From Carex sylvatica (Eukaryota > Streptophyta > Magnoliopsida > Poales > Cyperaceae), in contig CAXKVR010000883.1 of NCBI GenBank assembly GCA_964058845.1, positions 1-25,454 of the forward strand: DNA of 25,454 nucleotides. The letters run 5' to 3'. A model generated the notes under the pieces. It had not been told where the DNA came from, did not search any database, and saw nothing but the letters and a program-made list of their open reading frames with translations. The position numbers and the translations under genes are program-made. Within the stretch, counting starts at the first letter, position 1. Every line of letters starts with the position of its first letter. Below are positions 8,951-20,047 of this stretch, piece by piece.

Positions 8951-11900
8951 TTATTCTCGCAGCAAGTATTGCCTCTGTGTTTGAATTTCTTGTAGCAGTT
9001 GTTCCAGATTTTTGTTGCTCTCTCTGAAGGTTCGAGAACATTGTTCCCGCCATAGTATGAACTGTGTAATGAGTAGCGTTGATCTTGTATCCTCCTCTAT
9101 CGTGACATCTAGCAGAAAGTCCAATGGTGTTGTTCTCTGCAAGGTTCTCCAACCTAGAATCGCTATGCTGTATAAGGCTAAAGAGAAGGGACATTCGCAG
9201 AATAGGTGGCGAACTAATTCGGCATGTCTTTTGCATAAAATGTAGCAGTTTACGATCTGCCATCCTCGTCGTGTGAGATTGTCTAGTGTAAGAATTCTAT
9301 TCTTGCACACTAACCATTCAAAAATAATTATTCTTGGTGATGCCTTTATTTTCCAAATGTTGTGCACCTCCGAGGCTATTCTTGGCATATTTTTCAATGC
9401 CATATAGGTTGACTTGACCGTAAATAGACCATTGTTGGACTACCTCCAGTGTATGCCGTCTTGCTGGCCCGGTACCAGTCTTATATCGGTTAGCCTTTGT
9501 TGCAGAATTGTGAGTTCTTGTGTTGCCTCTATTGTCAGTATGTGTCTGAAGTTCATGCGCAATGGAACAGTATTGAGGATTGATTCTACTGTTGATTCTT
9601 TATCCATGGCATGTGGTTCCAGAATGCGATTTCTGACCCACTACCCAACTTGTGAATTGTTGACATGTTATAGAAATCATAAGCATGTGCAAGGATTTTT
9701 GTGAAAAGTGGTGCTTGTGGTATGAAGTTTATAACTGTTACCGTGTGCTGTATAATAGGTTTCCACAGGGTTCTTTCTGGTTTTTGTCAGTTCCATTGCC
9801 ATTTCATTAACAGTACAGAGTTGAAGGTATTGAGGTCCAGTACTCCAAGACCTCCAATAGATTTTGGTGTCGTTACTAATTCCCAGTTAGCAAGGTGAAT
9901 TTGTTTGGATTGTTCCTCGACCCCATGCCATAAGAAATGCCTTCTGATTTTGTCAATTGCCTTAATAACCCATTGCGGTAGCCTTATAACTGTCATATAG
10001 TATGTAGGCAAGGATGATAATACCGCATTCAAGAGGATTAACCTTCCAGCAATAGATAGATGAGCAACTGTCCAACCCACGAGTCTACTGTTGAGTCTAT
10101 TTATTAGTGGAAGGTATGTGGATTTGTGGAGTGCTTTGTTTGACAGTGGGAGGCCCAAGTAAGTGAAAGGTAGGGAGCCCATTTTGCAACCTATAATGTT
10201 GGCCAGGAATAATGCTTCGGTCTGATTTTCTTGAGGCAAAATTAATTCAGACTTGTGATTGTTAATCTGTAATTCGGAGACCCTTTCAAAGACTGTTAAT
10301 GCCACCGTGAGTGCTTGTATCTGTTGAGTTTCTGGTTTTATGAAGAAAAGTGCATCGTCGGCATAGAGGAGACATGGTTTCATATTCTCAAAAGGTAGTC
10401 GGATTGCACCGGAGTCCGTTAATTTCTGAAAATAACGTGCTAGGAAATCCATGGCTACTATAAAGAGTAGTGGTGAGAGTGGGTCCCCTTGATGGACTCC
10501 TCTTTTCAAAATAATTTTCTTTCCCAACAAACTGTTGATCATAATTTGGGAGGTACCGACTAGGATCGTGTTCTTTATCCATGAGTGCCACTGTGATGGA
10601 AATCTAATTTTATCCATTATTTGTAAGATAAAGTCCCAACTTACCGTATCAAAGGCTTTAACAATGTCTGCATTGAAGAGCGCTATCGGTGTTTTGACTT
10701 TTTTCGCATGGTGCAGAACATGGTGTGCGTATATGTAGCTTTTTGTGATGGTTCTATTTTTGAGAAAACCAGTTTGGGTTTCTTCAATCAACTCTTGTAA
10801 CCGTAGCTGAAGTCGGTTAGCCAAAAATTTTGAGAAAATTTTGTGCACACCATGTAATAGGCTAATAGGTCAAAAATTTGATGGTGTAGACGGTGCTTCT
10901 TGCTTGGTAGGAGAATGATATATGATCTATCAAGTGGTGCCAAAGAGGTTTGATTGTTTGTGATTGTCGTGAAGACTTTGAGAAAGTCGGGTAGTATTTG
11001 GGGCATGAATTTTTTGTAGAATTCTCCCGTGAAGCCATCCGGGCCTGGGCTCTTATTGTTGGGTCAACTACTGACTGCTTCTTCTATTTCTTTTGCTAAT
11101 ATCAAACTTCCCATTTCCTCTAGATTTTCTCTTGTCAGGTACATATTATCCCAGAAAATCTGAGGTGTTTGCTTCGATCAGTGCCCATTAATTCTTTGTA
11201 AAATCTGAAAAATACCCCTGCCTTTGTTCTATGATCAAAATGTGGTGTGCCTTGAAACTCCACCTATGTTATTGTGTTCCTTCTTTTCTTGTTAGTTACA
11301 ATAGCATGAAAGTATTTCGTGTTTCTATCACCTTGTAATTCCCATTTAATTTTGGCTCTTTACTTCCACATCTATTCTTCTAGTGTTGAAAGCTGTGTGT
11401 ATCTCTGTTTAATGATACAAGAGATAAATTTTTCAAGGTCTGTTGGTGGTCTCTCTTCTTTCACCTTATCAAGCCAGCCAAGGAACTCTCTACATGTGTT
11501 GACCTGACTTTTAATATTTCCAATTTTGTTGTTTGACCACTTTTTTATGTGGTGCTGTAACTTGCAAAGTTTTTCATGCAACTACAAAAAGGTGTTTGCA
11601 GTTGGCATAGCCGACCATTCCCTCTTGATCATTTCTTTGAAATCTTCGAAATTCAACCAAAAATTCTCAAACTGAAAATTTTTAGATACCTTGTATGATG
11701 TTCTAGCGGTTAAGAGTATCGGACAATGGTCCGATGATGTGTTAGGGAGTGCTTGCTGTATCGAATTGGGGAAGGTAGTATTCCATTCCCCCGAGATCAA
11801 AAATCTATCGAGTCATGCCATGTGCGGGTTTTGTTGTTCGTTTGACCAAGTAAACAACCTGCCTCCCATTACAATATTCAAAAGTCCCAAATTTGAAATT

Positions 11901-12419
11901 AATGAGGCAAAGTGTAGTGATTCCCTCCAAGTATTTTGATTATTGGTTCTATCTTCGGGTTGTATTGTGACATTAAAGTCACCGCAAATGAGCCATGGTA
12001 AGCCATCAATCGGCTTGATGGATGATAATTCCTGATTGTAATCATCTCTGCCTTCCAGAGTAGAAGGTCCGTAGGTACCTGTGATCCAAAACATTGAATT
12101 GTCTAGAATATTTTTGAGCTGCACTGTAATGCAAAATCTACCCCTCTGTTCTTGCATCAGTGTGAAATTCATTACTAACCAAGCCAGCAAGATACCACCT
12201 CTTGTACTTTGTGCCGGTAGACAATTAAATTGATTAAGCCTTCTCCCACATGTTTCGTTAACAATTTGTTCATTTATCAAAGTTATTTTTTTTTTCTTGA
12301 AAACAAATAAACTGAGGTCTTTCCAACAAAATTATTTTTCTTACAGCAAATCGCTTGTTTTTCTCATTTAATCCATGAACATTCCAAGATAAGAGTTTTA
12401 ATTTGATGGTGTGAGACAT
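8951..12419 (-). pseudogene. LINE ORF2 (endonuclease-reverse transcriptase), broken
   Basis: Encodes the retrotransposition enzyme. The EEP endonuclease begins at the ATG at 12419 (LLSWNVHGLNEKN, FICFQE) and continues through GTYGP, ICGDFNV and SSDHCPI. Reverse transcriptase, about 11060-9790: SPGPDGFTGEFYKKF, NADIVKAFDTVSW, RGVHQGDPLSPLLF and the catalytic YADD at 10365-10354. The C-terminal zf-RVT zinc-binding domain, about 9440-9170, shows SNNGLFTVKSTY, IFEWLVCKNRILTLDNL, CYILC and HLFCEC. It ends at TAA 8951-8953. Defects: a frameshift at a 10-base homopolymer (12286-12295), TGA at 11813-11815, TAG at 11582-11584, stops near 11370, a frameshift near 10870, TGA at 9787-9789, a further frameshift between 9787 and 9403, and TAG before SNNG. 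Confidence 0.93.
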
Positions 12420-12697
12420 TGGTAAACAAAAGTAGCTTCAGAATTCATTAAAACAAAGGACCCGGGGGTCTGATACAAGTGATACAAATCAGTTATCCTA
12501 ACTGAGAGGGAATTCTGACACTTTCCGTCTGCTAACCTGTCCCGAAAAATAACCAAAAAGAAATCTCAAACTGCAGTGAACTAAAAATAACTGAAAGTTG
12601 CAACACATTGATAACTAAATTACCATATTTTTTTTCCATTGACTTTTATTAACTAAGCCGAATCCCTAAAGGATTGAAACTGATCCTGTACGAACTT
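12420..12697 (-). other. LINE inter-ORF spacer
   Basis: About 278 bases between the ORF1 stop and the ORF2 start. No conserved protein is seen in any frame. A spacer of this kind, and not an overlap, separates the two reading frames of this element. Confidence 0.6.
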
Positions 12698-14796
12698 TCA
12701 AATCTTGTCAACTAGCTCCTGACCGAGTTCTACACCCACCGTAGAGACCACGGCCTCTGCCTGAGCAGCTGACAAAAGGTCATGCGACTCTAGATAGGTG
12801 AGTTTGATCGGTTTCTTTTCCTTCTTCTTGGCCCTTGGAGTCTGTGCTTGGCCGCTATTGTCAGAGTAGCCCTGAGTGATCTGTGCTTTTTCAATTGCTG
12901 TTGTGTAGGTTCCCGTATTTTTCTCTTCAATACGCTTATTGCGCCTAAGGAGCTATGGTGTGGTGAGAATAGGTTGTTATTCCTCAAAGTTTAGGCCCAA
13001 GAGTGTTTCCTCTTCATTCAGATTAGTTCCAGTTAGATTCAGAATTTTAAACGGGAAGCCTGGAGGAGGCCCATCCGAATCTGAGTTCTCATCCGATTGG
13101 ATCAGTGATGGCCCGCTAGTAAATTTGTTTAGGTTGAGGCCCAGGTCAATTTTGGGCTCCATAAAAAGTTCTTTCTCAAAAGCTAACTTCTTAATTTTTG
13201 GGTTTAGGCCTGGTTGATAGTACAAACTATCAAAACTGAAGGCTTGTTGAGTGGGTGCACACCACTGCTGGTTGGTTTGTAGAAGAAGAGTTAGTGGGGT
13301 AGAGGTAGGATTGAACCTTGTCAGGTTGTCTCTATGAGAAAAGGTTGTGGGGTAGGTGAGAGACACTTTGATTGTCACGCTTTGGATATTGACTATTGCA
13401 TACAGTGTGTTGAAAGTCTGAATTTTTTGGAAAAGTTGATTGTTACCGTTTGCTCTGTACCTTGAGACAAAAATCTCGCATGATGGTGGGTTTTTAATGC
13501 AGTAAGGGCCTAACACTGCTTCTTTTTGAGACATGATTTTAGAGTACTCTGCACCTCGTACTTTAACAACTCTAAATGGTTTTCCAGTGTCCTTTCTCAG
13601 AAGCGTGATTTTTTGTTCTTTGGGGACCCACTTTGCCTGTTGCCTACCTTTCCAGGAGCAACTCGAACTGGACCCATCCGTTTGATATTCAGTTCTCTGT
13701 CTCTTAGCTTGCCTGGGTGCGGCCTGGCCCCTCTGTCTTCTCCGTTCGGCTATACAGTTGCGGTTGTGTCGCAGTGCCTCGTCAACCTCCTCTTCATTCA
13801 CGTCTGGAGAGTTTGGGTTGTTGGTTATTAACAGCCAACCTCCAACTCAAGGGTGATAACACCTGAGAAGGCTTCACCTCTTATCTCCTCTGTGAGAAGC
13901 GTGGTGTGTGGTATTGTGACCGGGTTGTGACATGCAATGAGAATTTTTAGGTCTTCATAATTGCCATTCTCTTCTTGCACCTTTGACATGCGTAAGAGAT
14001 AATCAAAACCTGACACGATGTGGTTAAGTGCTTCCCAGTTCCAGTGTCCAAGTGGGACATTAATAAGTTTTATGCGAGCTCTATGTGAAACTGGCACCCT
14101 TACCATGCCTCTAGCTGGGGTCCATCGTACCGGTTGCACGTCGGTGGTTTGATCAATGACGATAACCCCTACCTCAACTGCTTCATTTCTCATGTCAACA
14201 GTTGGGAAAATAGCAATGAAATCACCCGTAGTGGGATCTACCTTACGCACTTTGAAGTCGTGTGGGTGACAGTTGAAGTACACGGCAAGGTTTGCTGCCA
14301 AGCGTGCCAGCAGGGTTCTCTTATCAACTCAAGGCCCTGTCATGACAATAGCTGCCCTTGCTAGGGCTGCATTTGCCGATCGTAGGTCTGATCTTGCAGG
14401 CATAAAAACTCGGACATCGTCGTCCCGGCCAACGTTAATGTATTATGCGTTAATCATTTCCATCGATTCCCAGTTCTCAAGATTCATTGTGTTAGTTTAT
14501 TTCTGAAGTTCAGGTGGAGGTTTATGTTGAGTTTGGTATTTTTTCTCCTGCTTGTTGGTTCTATTTGTAGTGGGAGATTTGTTAAGCAAGGTACAACTCT
14601 TAGATTGATGGCCTATCCCTTGGCATTTGTGACACTTAAAGGCATTTCTGCACTGGCTTTTGTTATGCCATTTCTCAAGGCACTTGAAGCATCTGGGCTG
14701 AGCTTTCAACATTAGCTGTCTCTTTTTGAGATAGGGATTAATGAGTTTACTGTGTATAGTGTCCTTGGAATGCCTGGTTTTACGTTTCCTTGTCAC
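12698..14796 (-). pseudogene. LINE ORF1 (nucleic-acid-binding protein), broken
   Basis: The family protein binds LINE RNA. Two CCHC zinc knuckles at the start: CFKCLEKWHNKSQC and CHKCQGIGHQSKSC (about 14700-14605). After a TAA, a DUF4283/RRM-like domain follows (about 14420-13830), recognisable by LAANLAVYFNCHPHDFKVRK, FPTVDMRNEAVEVG and RVPVSHRARIKLINVPLGHW. Disablements seen: TAA at the knuckle frame end (14497), another TAA and a TGA (14329-14331) before the domain, a frameshift near 13830, and TAA (12977) and TAG stops just before the C-terminal part. The last segment, LRRNKRIEEKNTGTYTTAIE and onward, is in frame with the stretch above and ends at a TGA (12698). The 5' beginning is missing. 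Confidence 0.88.
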
Positions 14797-14803
14797 CTTT
14801 ATT

Positions 14804-14819
14804 CATTGTTTGGAAACTT
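14804..14819. repeat. LINE target-site duplication, 5' copy
   Basis: CATTGTTTGGAAACTT, identical to 8709-8724. It marks the 5' boundary of the element on the minus strand. Confidence 0.85.
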
Positions 14820-14984
14820 AATAAATAAACCCGGTCTTTAACGAATACAGGAGCCTTGTTTCCTAAGATAGCTGAGTATTGGGATAATTTTTCTTGAATC
14901 GAAGATAAACATGATTTATTCCAAATATTAGGTGGTTAGTTAATACTCACGCGTCTCACAATTCCAAATAATCAATTACAGTTT

Positions 14985-15195
14985 GAAGTCTGCTGTTGAT
15001 CTCAAAACCGCATATTTATTTTTTGATTTGTTAATTTGTTCTATGGTCTTGAGAGAGCTAAAATTGTGAATTAAATTTGCAGTCTTGGAGAAATTGTGAA
15101 CTAAAACTGTAGTTTGAACATTTTTCGAAATCTTATCAAACAAAATGTAGAATTCGGAATTATTTTTTGGATGTTAATAAAAATTTCGGGATGTA
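14985..15195. repeat. Diverged repeat, copy 2 (inverted relative to 6942-7175)
   Basis: In reverse complement it shares CCCGAAATTTTTATTAA, ACTGCAAATTTAAT, ACCATAGAACAAATT and GGTTTTGAGATCAACA with copy 1 in the same order. The two copies lie on either side of the LINE in opposite orientation. The LINE duplication lies well outside both repeats, so they did not arrive as part of it. The element class is unknown. Confidence 0.65.
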
Positions 15196-15408
15196 ATATG
15201 AGATATCAAACTATTTTGATGGAAAGTTATTTTCCATTGAAATTTCGGCAATCCAAATCCATCAAATAATTTGATGGAAATTCAGTATATTTTCAGAATT
15301 TTATTGAAAACGTGTGTATTCTTGAAAATTTGATATAATTATTCTTTTACTCTCTTTCTTTCGTTATCTAATTTTTTAATTTCACAAATAGAAAAACAGG
15401 AGATAAGA

Positions 15409-15600
15409 GTAGGTCCGATGGGCATGAAACCTACTTTTAGTTTCAATTAGCTCTAACACCGTACGATTAACATTAAGACCCGTGCACACGGAAATTGATA
15501 CAATACACATGGATTTTAATATGAAGTACCGGATCTTGATGCAATCGAATGGTCACTACATCCATTGAACTAAAGTAGGTTCCATTGACATCGGACTTAC
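15409..15600. mobile_element. 0.2-kb TIR element (GTAGGTCC family), copy 1
   Basis: Begins GTAGGTCCGATG and ends CATCGGACTTAC, with inner inverted ends AAACCTACTTTT and AAAGTAGGTT. The interior matches the copy at 20048-20247 in the same orientation (CACCGTACGATTA, ATTAAGA, CGGAAATTGATA). This copy is more degraded at its termini. No ORF. The target-site duplication is not clear. Confidence 0.75.
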
Positions 15601-16143
15601 ACGGTAGTCTTGATGCAAGAGGAGGCGCTGCTGGCATTGCTTGCCAATGTGTGCATAAAATTCAGTTATGAGTGCATTCAAATTAAGTGACCGTTGTGTG
15701 TGCATCTTTATGTTTTCAATTAATTTAGAGCATATTTGTAATAGAAAAATCATCAAAACTGACAGATAATAACTAAGTTGTATCATTTACAAGTGCATAA
15801 TTTATTAATTATGAACTAAATTGTAACATCAAATATTATGCTTGCTTTTTAATAAACTGGGGACACTATTCAGGTTATATAATCATCAAAATCAATTGAT
15901 ATGCTCTAATATAGTTAGTGAATTTATTTGCGCTAGATCAAAAAGATATATCTAAAATTATGCACATAGAACTGTGTGAATTTATATACAGCATCTTGTG
16001 TGTCTATTTATGTTTTTAATCAACAAGACTTACATATCAAGCCATATAATTACCAAAATCAACAAACATCTTCCAAAAATTGTCGTATAAACGAGACCTT
16101 GATTTTTATTTTATTTATTTTTAAACTAGTCTCATGCCCTTGC
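15601..16143. other. AT-rich intergenic stretch, nothing recognised
   Basis: No supported gene or repeat boundary. A 76-codon minus-strand ORF at 15556-15786 overlaps the TIR element and has no recognisable domain. Confidence 0.5.
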
Positions 16144-16429
16144 GTTGCAACATGAACATATTATAAGAGAAAAAAAGATTCTAATACAAAATGACATATT
16201 TTCATAAAAATCATACCAATAAAAATTATAATTATTCAAAAATTAAGGAACATGCTAATAGAAAATTTAAATGATTATGTATTTTTAATTATCTTGAATC
16301 GTGATCTCTGATAATAAATTGATGATATGATAATTATGTATTTTTAAGTACACAAACCGAACTTGCTTGAAAATCCTCTTCACATAATCAAATCATGTCA
16401 TGAATTGAAACCCAGCTATAAGAGAATTT

Positions 16430-16597
16430 GTATCCTCTGAGATATCTCAAAATTTGTGTGACTTTATGGAAAATCCCAACTGTTTAAATACCCTATGCAT
16501 GAATTTCAAAGTACACATAATACTGACCCCTACATCACCCCCGAATAGGCACCGGACACATCGGTCACACAAAAGTTTGAGATATCTCAGAGGATAC
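16430..16597 (-). mobile_element. GTATCC-family MITE, copy B, in the left palindrome arm
   Basis: 168 bp with ends GTATCCTCTGAGATATCTCA and its inverse TGAGATATCTCAGAGGATAC, followed inward by TTTGTGTGAC and GTCACACAAA. It reads in the opposite orientation to copies A and C. The flanks GAATTT and CGCACTCGC mirror those of copy C, so it was already inside the sequence when the palindrome formed or was copied with it. Confidence 0.85.
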
Positions 16598-17071
16598 GCA
16601 CTCGCTATAAGAGTACTCAGAACCTAACTGCTAGAAAATTGCCATAAAACTATAAAAGAGGTCCATCAAATATCCAAGTACGAAAAAAATGAAAAAAAAA
16701 AAAAAAATCATCAAAAACTATAAAAAGAAGCTCCATTCCAGCATTTGTGCAAGCCCAAGTTCCTGACATGGCTGAAGTAGCTTCTCTACTGTGCAATTCT
16801 TTCCAGTCAAAATTTTCTTTTATTATATTCACTTGACTACCATTCTATTGACTTCTCTATTTAATCCAAAAAGGAACTACAAGACGGAAAGAATTGCAGT
16901 AGAGAAGCTACTTCAGCCATGTCAGGAACTTGGGCTTGCACAAATGCTCGAGCGGAACTTCTTTTATAGTTTTTGATGACTTTTTTTTTTTTTTTCATTT
17001 TTTTTGTACTTGTGTATTTGATGGACCTCTTTTATAGTTTTATGGCAATTTTCTGGCAGTATAGCGAGTGC

Positions 17072-17240
17072 GTATCCTCTGAGATATCTCAAACTTTTGT
17101 GTGACCGATGTGTCTGGTGCCTGTTTGGGGGTGATGTAGGGAGTTAGTATTATGTGTACTTTGAGATTCATGCATAGGGTATTTAAACGGTTGGGATTTT
17201 CCATAAAGTCACGCAAATTTTGAGATATCTTAGAGGATAC
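17072..17240 (+). mobile_element. GTATCC-family MITE, copy C, in the right palindrome arm
   Basis: 169 bp, beginning GTATCCTCTGAGATATCTCA and ending GATATCTTAGAGGATAC. The interior agrees closely with the reverse complement of copy B and less closely with copy A at 7249-7412. No ORF. Confidence 0.85.
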
Positions 17241-17531
17241 GAATTCTCTTATAGCTGGGTTTCAATTCATGACATGACTTGATTATGTGAAGAGGATTTC
17301 CAAGCAAGTTCGGTTTGTGTACTTAAATATACATAATTATCACATCATTAAATTATTATCAGAGATCACGATTCAAGATAATTAAAAGTACATAATCATT
17401 TAAATTCTCTATTAGCATTAGCATGTTCCTTAATTTTTGAATAATTATAATTTTTATTAGTATGTTTTTTATGAAAATATGTCATTTTGTATTAGAATCT
17501 TTTTTCCTCTTATAATATGTTCCCGTTGCAA

Positions 17532-18770
17532 TTATATGCAACGAAACGAAGGATAAGTTTTTTAAAAATTAAATTATTTCTCGCGATGGAGTTTTCTCCC
17601 TGGCCCAACTTCTAACTGGGCATATGATTGATACAATATTGAAAAATAATTTAAGCTTAATTGCACAACTCATTAGTTGACTAACTTTGCCGTTTTTTAA
17701 AAAATGTTTAATTCCTATAGATATGTTATTTTTACTGTAATTATATAGGAATATATCTTATTAGTTTCCAGACATGTTTCTATCCAAATTACTCTTGAAT
17801 ATTGGAAAAAAAAATTGAATGAAAATTCATTCCTCAATTATTCATCAAAAATTCCTGTGTTGAGCAAAAGGCATTCTTTTCTTGTTTTTGCTAATATTTT
17901 TCTTTACGACTGTCAAAAATTGCATATTTATTTGAAGAACTCTGAATCGAGGTATATGCAATATTTTTCTTTTAGTGATAGAGAATGCTCCTAAGTCTCT
18001 CACCATATTATTCCTTCATGTGCTTAATTTTCAAATCTTTTGTTGGTTTGGTTATATGTTCATAATTTTGGCACTGAATGTTCTCATTAATTTAACAATT
18101 AAAGTTGATTTCAACAAGGATTAACCTGAAATTTAAGGTGATCTAACAATGTATTATTTATATTATTTATGAACTTATCTTTTGGTTTTTAGAATTTTCT
18201 GAAATGATTTAAACTTTTTGAAATTTTATCTTTGATGTACCCATTTACATTAACAGATAAGATGAGGTCCTTGGTACTGAAATTAATTATTTAATATTTT
18301 AATCCTTGTTCTCTACTTTTTCTTGATTGACAAACATCTCACTTAATAAATGTAAATTTCCCTGTTGATTGACATCCATTATATTATAGATAAAAATACT
18401 CGACTTCTATGCAATATATATGCAGTAAGATCGGTGACTTGTATACCACACAAATGTCAATATCAGGAAAAACAACACTATTCAAAAAATATATAACAAA
18501 GCAATTGTAATATTATGTACACCCAACTTTGTTCCCAATTAATTATTTGGTCGTGATTTAACAAAATTATATTGCATTGAAAAAGTAAAAGAAGCAAATG
18601 TGCATTTTCTGATAAACTGATGATGTAACAACCAGGAAAATACTTTAATAGTCTAACCGCCAATATGAAAGTTCCTTCCAATTTCTGTACTAGGAAATTA
18701 AATCCTTTTGAGTTTTGACCCTGAATCTGGGCCCACGCGGATTGATAACAAATCCAGCTTATTGTTTAAT
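17532..18770. other. AT-rich intergenic stretch upstream of the DUF761-like gene
   Basis: No supported gene. Short ORFs only; the 67-codon minus-strand ORF at 18478-18681 is not recognised. The 3' part is the likely promoter region of the gene at 18876. Confidence 0.5.
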
Positions 18771-18803
18771 TGAGTGCCAAGCATTCTTTCTCTGTCCATA
18801 AAA

Positions 18804-18811
18804 TATAAATA
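18804..18811 (+). promoter_or_regulatory. TATA box of the DUF761-like gene
   Basis: TATAAATA, about 65 bases upstream of the ATG at 18876. This predicts a transcription start near 18835 and a leader of about 40 bases. It supports the internal ATG as the start, because the upstream in-frame extension would begin before the TATA box. Confidence 0.55.
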
Positions 18812-18875
18812 CAGGCAACCCTGCTTTGGCCAATTAGCACCTCATTCAACTCTTCACTTTCAAAAGAGAGTAGTA

Positions 18876-19469
18876 ATGAAGCTTACGCTTCTAGTGAAGA
18901 CAGTATTGTTTTGCTCCCTTTCCTATTATCTCATATGTCGCTTCAAGCTCTTCTCCATTAGTCTCTTTCTCTTCAATAAGAACACCTTGTTTATACTTAT
19001 CAATTTCGTTCTTCTCCCAATGCTCATCATACACTATTTCTGCAATACTTTTGTTCCTGTAACAAATGATGATCTCCATAAAGAGCTCCGAGAGGAGTTT
19101 GCGCCAAGCCAATATTCGAATGCCATCAACTTTCCAGGAGCTGTATCGATACATAATTCCTTAGGCAACAATGAACCGGTCGAAGAAAAATATATTATTT
19201 TGGTCGAGAAATATGCAAACCAAGAAGAAGAAACTAGATTGGATATTGTTTTGGACAACCAAGAGTTTGTGCATTATGGATCGGAATTGGTTGTGATGGG
19301 GAATTTGTATCCTGATCAGGAGAAACAAATTGTTTGTGTAGACAATGAATTCGATAAGATGGAGTCGGATGCTTTAAATAGAAAATTCGATGAGTTCATT
19401 AGCACACAGAAGAGGAAATGGCGATCAGACGCAGCTGAGCAGCAGCTTCAAGTACTTGTCAAGATCTAA
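18876..19469 (+). CDS. Small membrane protein with C-terminal DUF761-like motif
   Basis: Single-exon frame of 197 residues starting MKLTLLVKTVLF. Two hydrophobic segments (about residues 5-28 and 36-56) suggest two membrane passes, as in plant proteins that pair a DUF4408-like N terminus with a DUF761 C terminus. The middle is acidic. The C terminus at about 162-190, MESDALNRKFDEFISTQKRK, fits the DUF761 pattern (LNR, then EFI, then a basic stretch). Family members are annotated as cotton-fibre-expressed or hypothetical proteins; their biochemical role is not established. The frame stays open upstream to 18774, but the TATA box at 18804 makes the ATG at 18876 the better start. No defects seen. 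The DUF assignment is by motif recall and should be confirmed by a profile search. Confidence 0.75.
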   Translation: MKLTLLVKTVLFCSLSYYLICRFKLFSISLFLFNKNTLFILINFVLLPMLIIHYFCNTFVPVTNDDLHKELREEFAPSQYSNAINFPGAVSIHNSLGNNEPVEEKYIILVEKYANQEEETRLDIVLDNQEFVHYGSELVVMGNLYPDQEKQIVCVDNEFDKMESDALNRKFDEFISTQKRKWRSDAAEQQLQVLVKI

Positions 19470-20047
19470 GAAATTTTTTCGGTTTGGATCACGACGTACA
19501 TATACTGTACATTTTTTTTCCTTTTGTTTTCTTTCATTCCAATATTCCATGTTTGTACAATATTGAGTATTTGAGAATTCTGTACATAGTGAACAAAGGA
19601 TGATGCATGGAGGTAACTAAGATGGAAATTGCACCGTTGAATGAAGTATCATGCGGTGGTTTTCTGATATTTGGTAGGAGGCATTTTTTTTTTTTTTTGA
19701 AAGTTTTTGCATATACTTTTTTTCAATACTTCATTTTTGTGTGTGTATTGTAAATATATTTGTAATGACTTAATTGTCACCGTGTAAAGATAATTAAATA
19801 AGAAAATGGGTTGAGTTCATCTCTTAAATGACCATTTCAATGTATAATTTCGAATGCGTTCATGACCTATATAGTTTTTTTTTTTAAAATATATATTCAA
19901 GTATAAATACTTAACAAGTTGTTTTTAATATATAATAATAAAAAATGATCGGATGAATGTGGGTTTTATTGAATTAGTTACTTATAACATGAAATATTAT
20001 TTTTGCAGACAATTACATACTTCCTTTTAACATTTTTTTTTGAGATA
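19470..20047. other. 3' flank of the DUF761-like gene and intergenic DNA
   Basis: Presumed 3' UTR followed by AT-rich sequence with several poly-T runs. ATTAAATAAGAAA near 19793 could serve as a polyadenylation signal region. No other gene is supported. Confidence 0.4.

Larger units (their letters stand above)
8725..14803 (-). mobile_element. L1-type LINE retrotransposon, nearly complete, inactive
   Basis: About 6.1 kb on the minus strand. Order: ORF1 (two CCHC knuckles, then a DUF4283/RRM-like domain), ORF2 (endonuclease, reverse transcriptase, zinc-binding C terminus), a short 3' UTR and a poly(A) tail seen as plus-strand T at 8725-8735. It is bounded by a perfect 16-bp target-site duplication. 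ORF1 sequence starts within about 10 bases of the 5' end, so the 5' UTR and first part of ORF1 are probably missing, as expected from 5' truncation during target-primed reverse transcription. No RNase H domain follows the zinc-binding region. Many stops and frameshifts rule out activity. Confidence 0.93.
16144..17531. repeat. 1.4-kb imperfect palindrome (foldback)
   Basis: The left arm, about 16144-16804, and right arm, about 16886-17531, are reverse complements along their whole length with scattered mismatches and indels. The loop is only 81 bases (16805-16885). The loop-proximal 64 bases (16741-16804) match 16886-16947 perfectly apart from a 2-base insertion. Each arm carries one copy of the GTATCC MITE at the mirrored position. 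Outer ends share GTTGCAA and GAACATATTATAAGAG. No flanking target-site duplication was found, and no coding sequence. It may be a foldback transposon or an inverted duplication. Confidence 0.92.

Noticed and set aside
16650..16976. Short ORFs on both strands inside the palindrome, sharing reading over AMSGTWACTNAG-like sequence
   Set aside because: They are mirror images of the same arm sequence, lack a known domain and end in homopolymer runs.
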